Assembly (NCBI GenBank): GCA_019055375.1
Contig: JAHQIW010000191.1
Location: 1-64,000 of the forward strand
Reading direction: 5' to 3'
Origin: Parelaphostrongylus tenuis
Taxonomy: Eukaryota; Nematoda; Chromadorea; Rhabditida; Metastrongylidae
DNA: 64,000 nucleotides
Shown: positions 61,722 through 64,000 of the stretch, piece by piece
How the letters are laid out: every line of letters starts with the position of its first letter
How positions within the stretch are numbered: the stretch's first letter is position 1
The notes under the pieces: generated by a model
What the model was told of the DNA's origin: nothing
The model's database searches: none
Seen by the model: only the letters and a program-made list of their open reading frames with translations
Program-made: the position numbers and the translations under genes

Positions 61722-62379
61722 CTGTTCTATAATGGCGGCGCCAATTGAGGCCTTCGTTAAAAACGTATTTTTTGCTTTTGCAAAATGTTTCAGTAGTTTG
61801 TCGATAGCTCAAATCAAGCGAATTTCGATGGCGTGTTAAATTTCTCAAATAGCTTGTTCTTGGCGCCGTACCAGTCAAAATAAGATTTTGTTCCCCATTC
61901 GAAGATTTCTCACTGAATAAAAGTTTTATTGCAATGAATATTGCAATGAACTTTCGATCTTCGAAAAGAGAAAACTTTTTGATTATGAACGTATATTTGG
62001 CTTTTGGAAAAGACTTCTTTGAGCATTGTAACGACCAAAAGAATATTAGGTTTTGCACTCAGTGAGCACTTCTATTCGGTTAGAGTGTGTGTGTACAGCT
62101 GTAATACAAAGAGCAAATACATTTTCTTAATTACAAAGATTTGATTTATTTAATGGTTAAATTTTTGTTTTAAAAAGCTTTTATCAGGCGAAAAATCTCT
62201 AAATGTGAAAAAAAAGTTCATTTTGACTGGTACAACTTTAAAACAAGCAATATGAGAAATAAAATATACCTTCAAAAATTCACTTGAGTTAAGCTATCAG
62301 ATAATCATACATTTGTCAGATAACAGCAAAGAATGCGCTTTTACCGAAGGCCTCAAGTGGAGCCGCCATAGTAGAACAG
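61722..62379. mobile_element. 658-bp MITE with 41-bp inverted ends and TA duplication
   Basis: Left CTGTTCTATAATGGCGGCGC and right GGAGCCGCCATAGTAGAACA(G) are inverted over about 41 bp with few mismatches, flanked on each side by TA (61720-61721, 62380-62381). TA targets are typical of Tc1/mariner. Inside, one 124-codon open frame has no recognisable domain. Confidence 0.87.
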
Positions 62380-62654
62380 TACCTATTTGACTTCCCCAGT
62401 ACTACGTTTCAGAATCTGTATTTTTTGTGGATGTAATGACTCATAAAGAAAAGATGTAGTCATGATGTGAATGAAATCCGAATTGGAATGAATAGCAGTG
62501 TTGTGCAGTGTAGCGCTGCAGATAAAACTGCGATGGAACTGTTAGGAACATCAGTAAGATAAAGTTTGATTACTCAATGATGTATAGTACACTGCTTGTA
62601 TTGATAGTGTTAAGCAATAATAGTAAAAATGTAGAGTGTATCGTTCATTGAATC

Positions 62655-62755
62655 CTTCTGAGAGATAATGGGCCATCGTTCCGACTCCTTAAAGCATCGC
62701 TAGAGGTGACTGAATGCACATCTGGCCTATACCATGATTTTTGGTGGGTCCTTGA
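62655..62755 (-). repeat. SINE-A copy 13, short 3' body fragment
   Basis: AGGTGACTGAATGCACATCT and GGCCTATACCATGA match the body of the reverse copies; the head is missing. Confidence 0.55.
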
Positions 62756-62759
62756 CAGA

Positions 62760-63600
62760 GGAGATCATTTATGGAAAAGTCTAATCTAATCTTCTTGTGA
62801 TGAACCAAAATAGACCACTGTCTTTGTGACATAGAAGTGTGTTCTGTTGGCAAATAAATTAGTCAGTAGAATTTGCTATAAGAAGAAATTGATTTCCAAA
62901 AAAGCAAATGAAAAATCAACTTTTTGTTCTTCATCTAAAAGATCTGTAAAGAGCAAATACATTTTCTGTAAGGTAAAAACTGAATATATGGAGGGCAGAG
63001 ATTTTGAAATGTAGTTAATGTTTTTTCGCTACTCGTTACGATTGAATTCTACTATTCTATAAACTTTTTTCTTTCAAAGTTTATCATTAGTGTTGGAGAG
63101 CACAGTAGAAATGTAGTGGTTGGACTTTCAATGATTTCGCCTTTCTCAGAGCGTAAATTGATCCATATGTCTCCATATACTAAAGAAATCCCAGTGCTTT
63201 CAACAATGTTATATTGGAAAGGTCGCTGGTTTGTTACCACGCACCAAGATTAATAACTTACTGCAAATGAATCTGACTCAGTGTTATATCATTTGAGATA
63301 TTCGGGCGCTTCTTCCTTCTAATCATCTTTTAATTTTTGAAAATTATCCAAAAAGTCTCAAGGATTCACTCCACTCCCCCCCCCCCCCCGACGTTTTTGC
63401 ATCAAGCTTCAGGATTCTCACTACTAACTCACAGTAGTCGCCGTCATGCCTTTCTCTTTAGTAATTTTATCATATTTCTAGGTTGACACAGTGAAATTTT
63501 GTAGATTGTCTGGACTATTTTGTAAGGATTTTGCTTTTTTCTTTAAATGTTCTCCTCGTATGGCAATAAATTTCTTCGACTTTGTGAGACGAGTGGTTGA
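62760..63600 (-). other. No firm gene; one 62-codon frame at 63052-63240
   Basis: The minus-strand frame (RPFQYNIVESTGISLVYGDI..) looks protein-like, but only a weak acceptor (ACCAG) precedes it. It could be an internal exon of the gene entering from the right. Confidence 0.25.
63376..63389 (+). repeat. Homopolymer C14
   Basis: Fourteen consecutive C in non-coding sequence. Confidence 0.9.
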
Positions 63601-63603
63601 GTA

Positions 63604-64000
63604 ATCTGTTCAGTAAAAGCTGAAAACCTCATTCAGAGCTGGTACCTCATTTCTTCTAAACTCACTGTCAACAACTAATATATACGTTAAGATGGATATA
63701 GAGTTCTTAAAATCAAAAAACTCTATGACAGTATGAACACAGTTAGTAAACATATGCTCGTCCCATCCAACGTCCAAGTTTTGCCCATCCCTCATCATTA
63801 TTGGACGCCATTGTCTTTCATATACCATGTTACTGTAAAACTGTAAAATATAATGGAAAAGACGATCTTAATAATCAATTGCTGGGCAGTTATATTTTTC
63901 GACAAAATGTAAGTTTTTTGGAAATCGTTCGACAAAATATTCTGCTAAAATTTCATTGCGTAAAGGATCTACATCATTGTTCAATATTTTTTCGTTGTGT
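63604..64000 (-). CDS. Two possible exons of a gene running off the window end
   Basis: The 63656-63830 frame reads FYSNMVYERQWRPIMMRDGQ then LDVGWDEHMFTNCVHTVIEF and has a TTTTACAG acceptor and a GAG|GTACCA donor. Upstream, 63870-64000 is open with DPLRNEILAEYFVERFPKN. The composition looks coding. A WxP..DE pattern recalls some glycosyltransferases, but this is not enough for a call. The rest lies beyond 64000. Confidence 0.4.

Noticed and set aside
1..64000. CRISPR array, bacterial operon or phage content
   Set aside because: No spaced direct repeats, no ribosome-binding sites with long ORFs; all strong coding is spliced and metazoan.

Overview
The window is eukaryotic nuclear DNA, about 60% AT. 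Genes have many short exons with GT..AG introns, and the best-conserved exons match metazoan proteins. Very short leaders behind splice acceptors, which suggest spliced-leader trans-splicing, and many mariner-like, RTE-like and tRNA-derived repeats point to a nematode, most likely a strongylid (clade V) parasite. The species is an inference.

Three conserved genes can be rebuilt exon by exon. On the minus strand, 21952 down to 2450 holds TCERG1/CA150 (C. elegans tcer-1): 24 exons and about 1,074 residues, with a Gly/Tyr- and Pro/Arg/Gly-rich N terminus, a Gln tract, three WW domains and six FF domains. One intron lacks the AG acceptor (AT instead). On the plus strand, 31051 to about 43243 holds ALG8, the ER glucosyltransferase that adds the second glucose to the dolichol-linked N-glycan precursor. 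Its first exon lies 4.1 kb upstream of the second, inside repeats. Also on the plus strand, 46185 to about 50268 holds most of ENDOV (endonuclease V), including all three acidic catalytic residues; its first exon was not found. Possible exons of unidentified proteins lie at 58.2-58.85 kb and 63.6-64 kb, minus strand.

Layout: 1-2449, TCERG1 3' flank; 2450-21952, TCERG1; 21953-31050, repeat-rich spacer between divergent genes; 31051-43243, ALG8; 43244-46184, spacer with a mariner relic; 46185-50268, ENDOV; 50269-64000, mostly non-coding with a dead mariner, a TA-flanked MITE and SINE pieces.

The rest of the sequence is a dense, old transposon community. It has (i) a tRNA-derived SINE family of about 290 bp, 13 copies; (ii) a second tRNA-like family that occurs partly as head-to-head palindromic pairs; (iii) about seven large foldback elements clustered at 24.6-39 kb, with unlike outer ends but a shared core and G-rich centre; (iv) mariner, piggyBac-like and other MITEs; and (v) an RTE-like retrotransposon 3' end. 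The three genes do not form one pathway: they serve transcription/splicing coupling, N-glycan assembly and inosine nucleic-acid processing. No bacterial-type operon, CRISPR array or rRNA gene is present.
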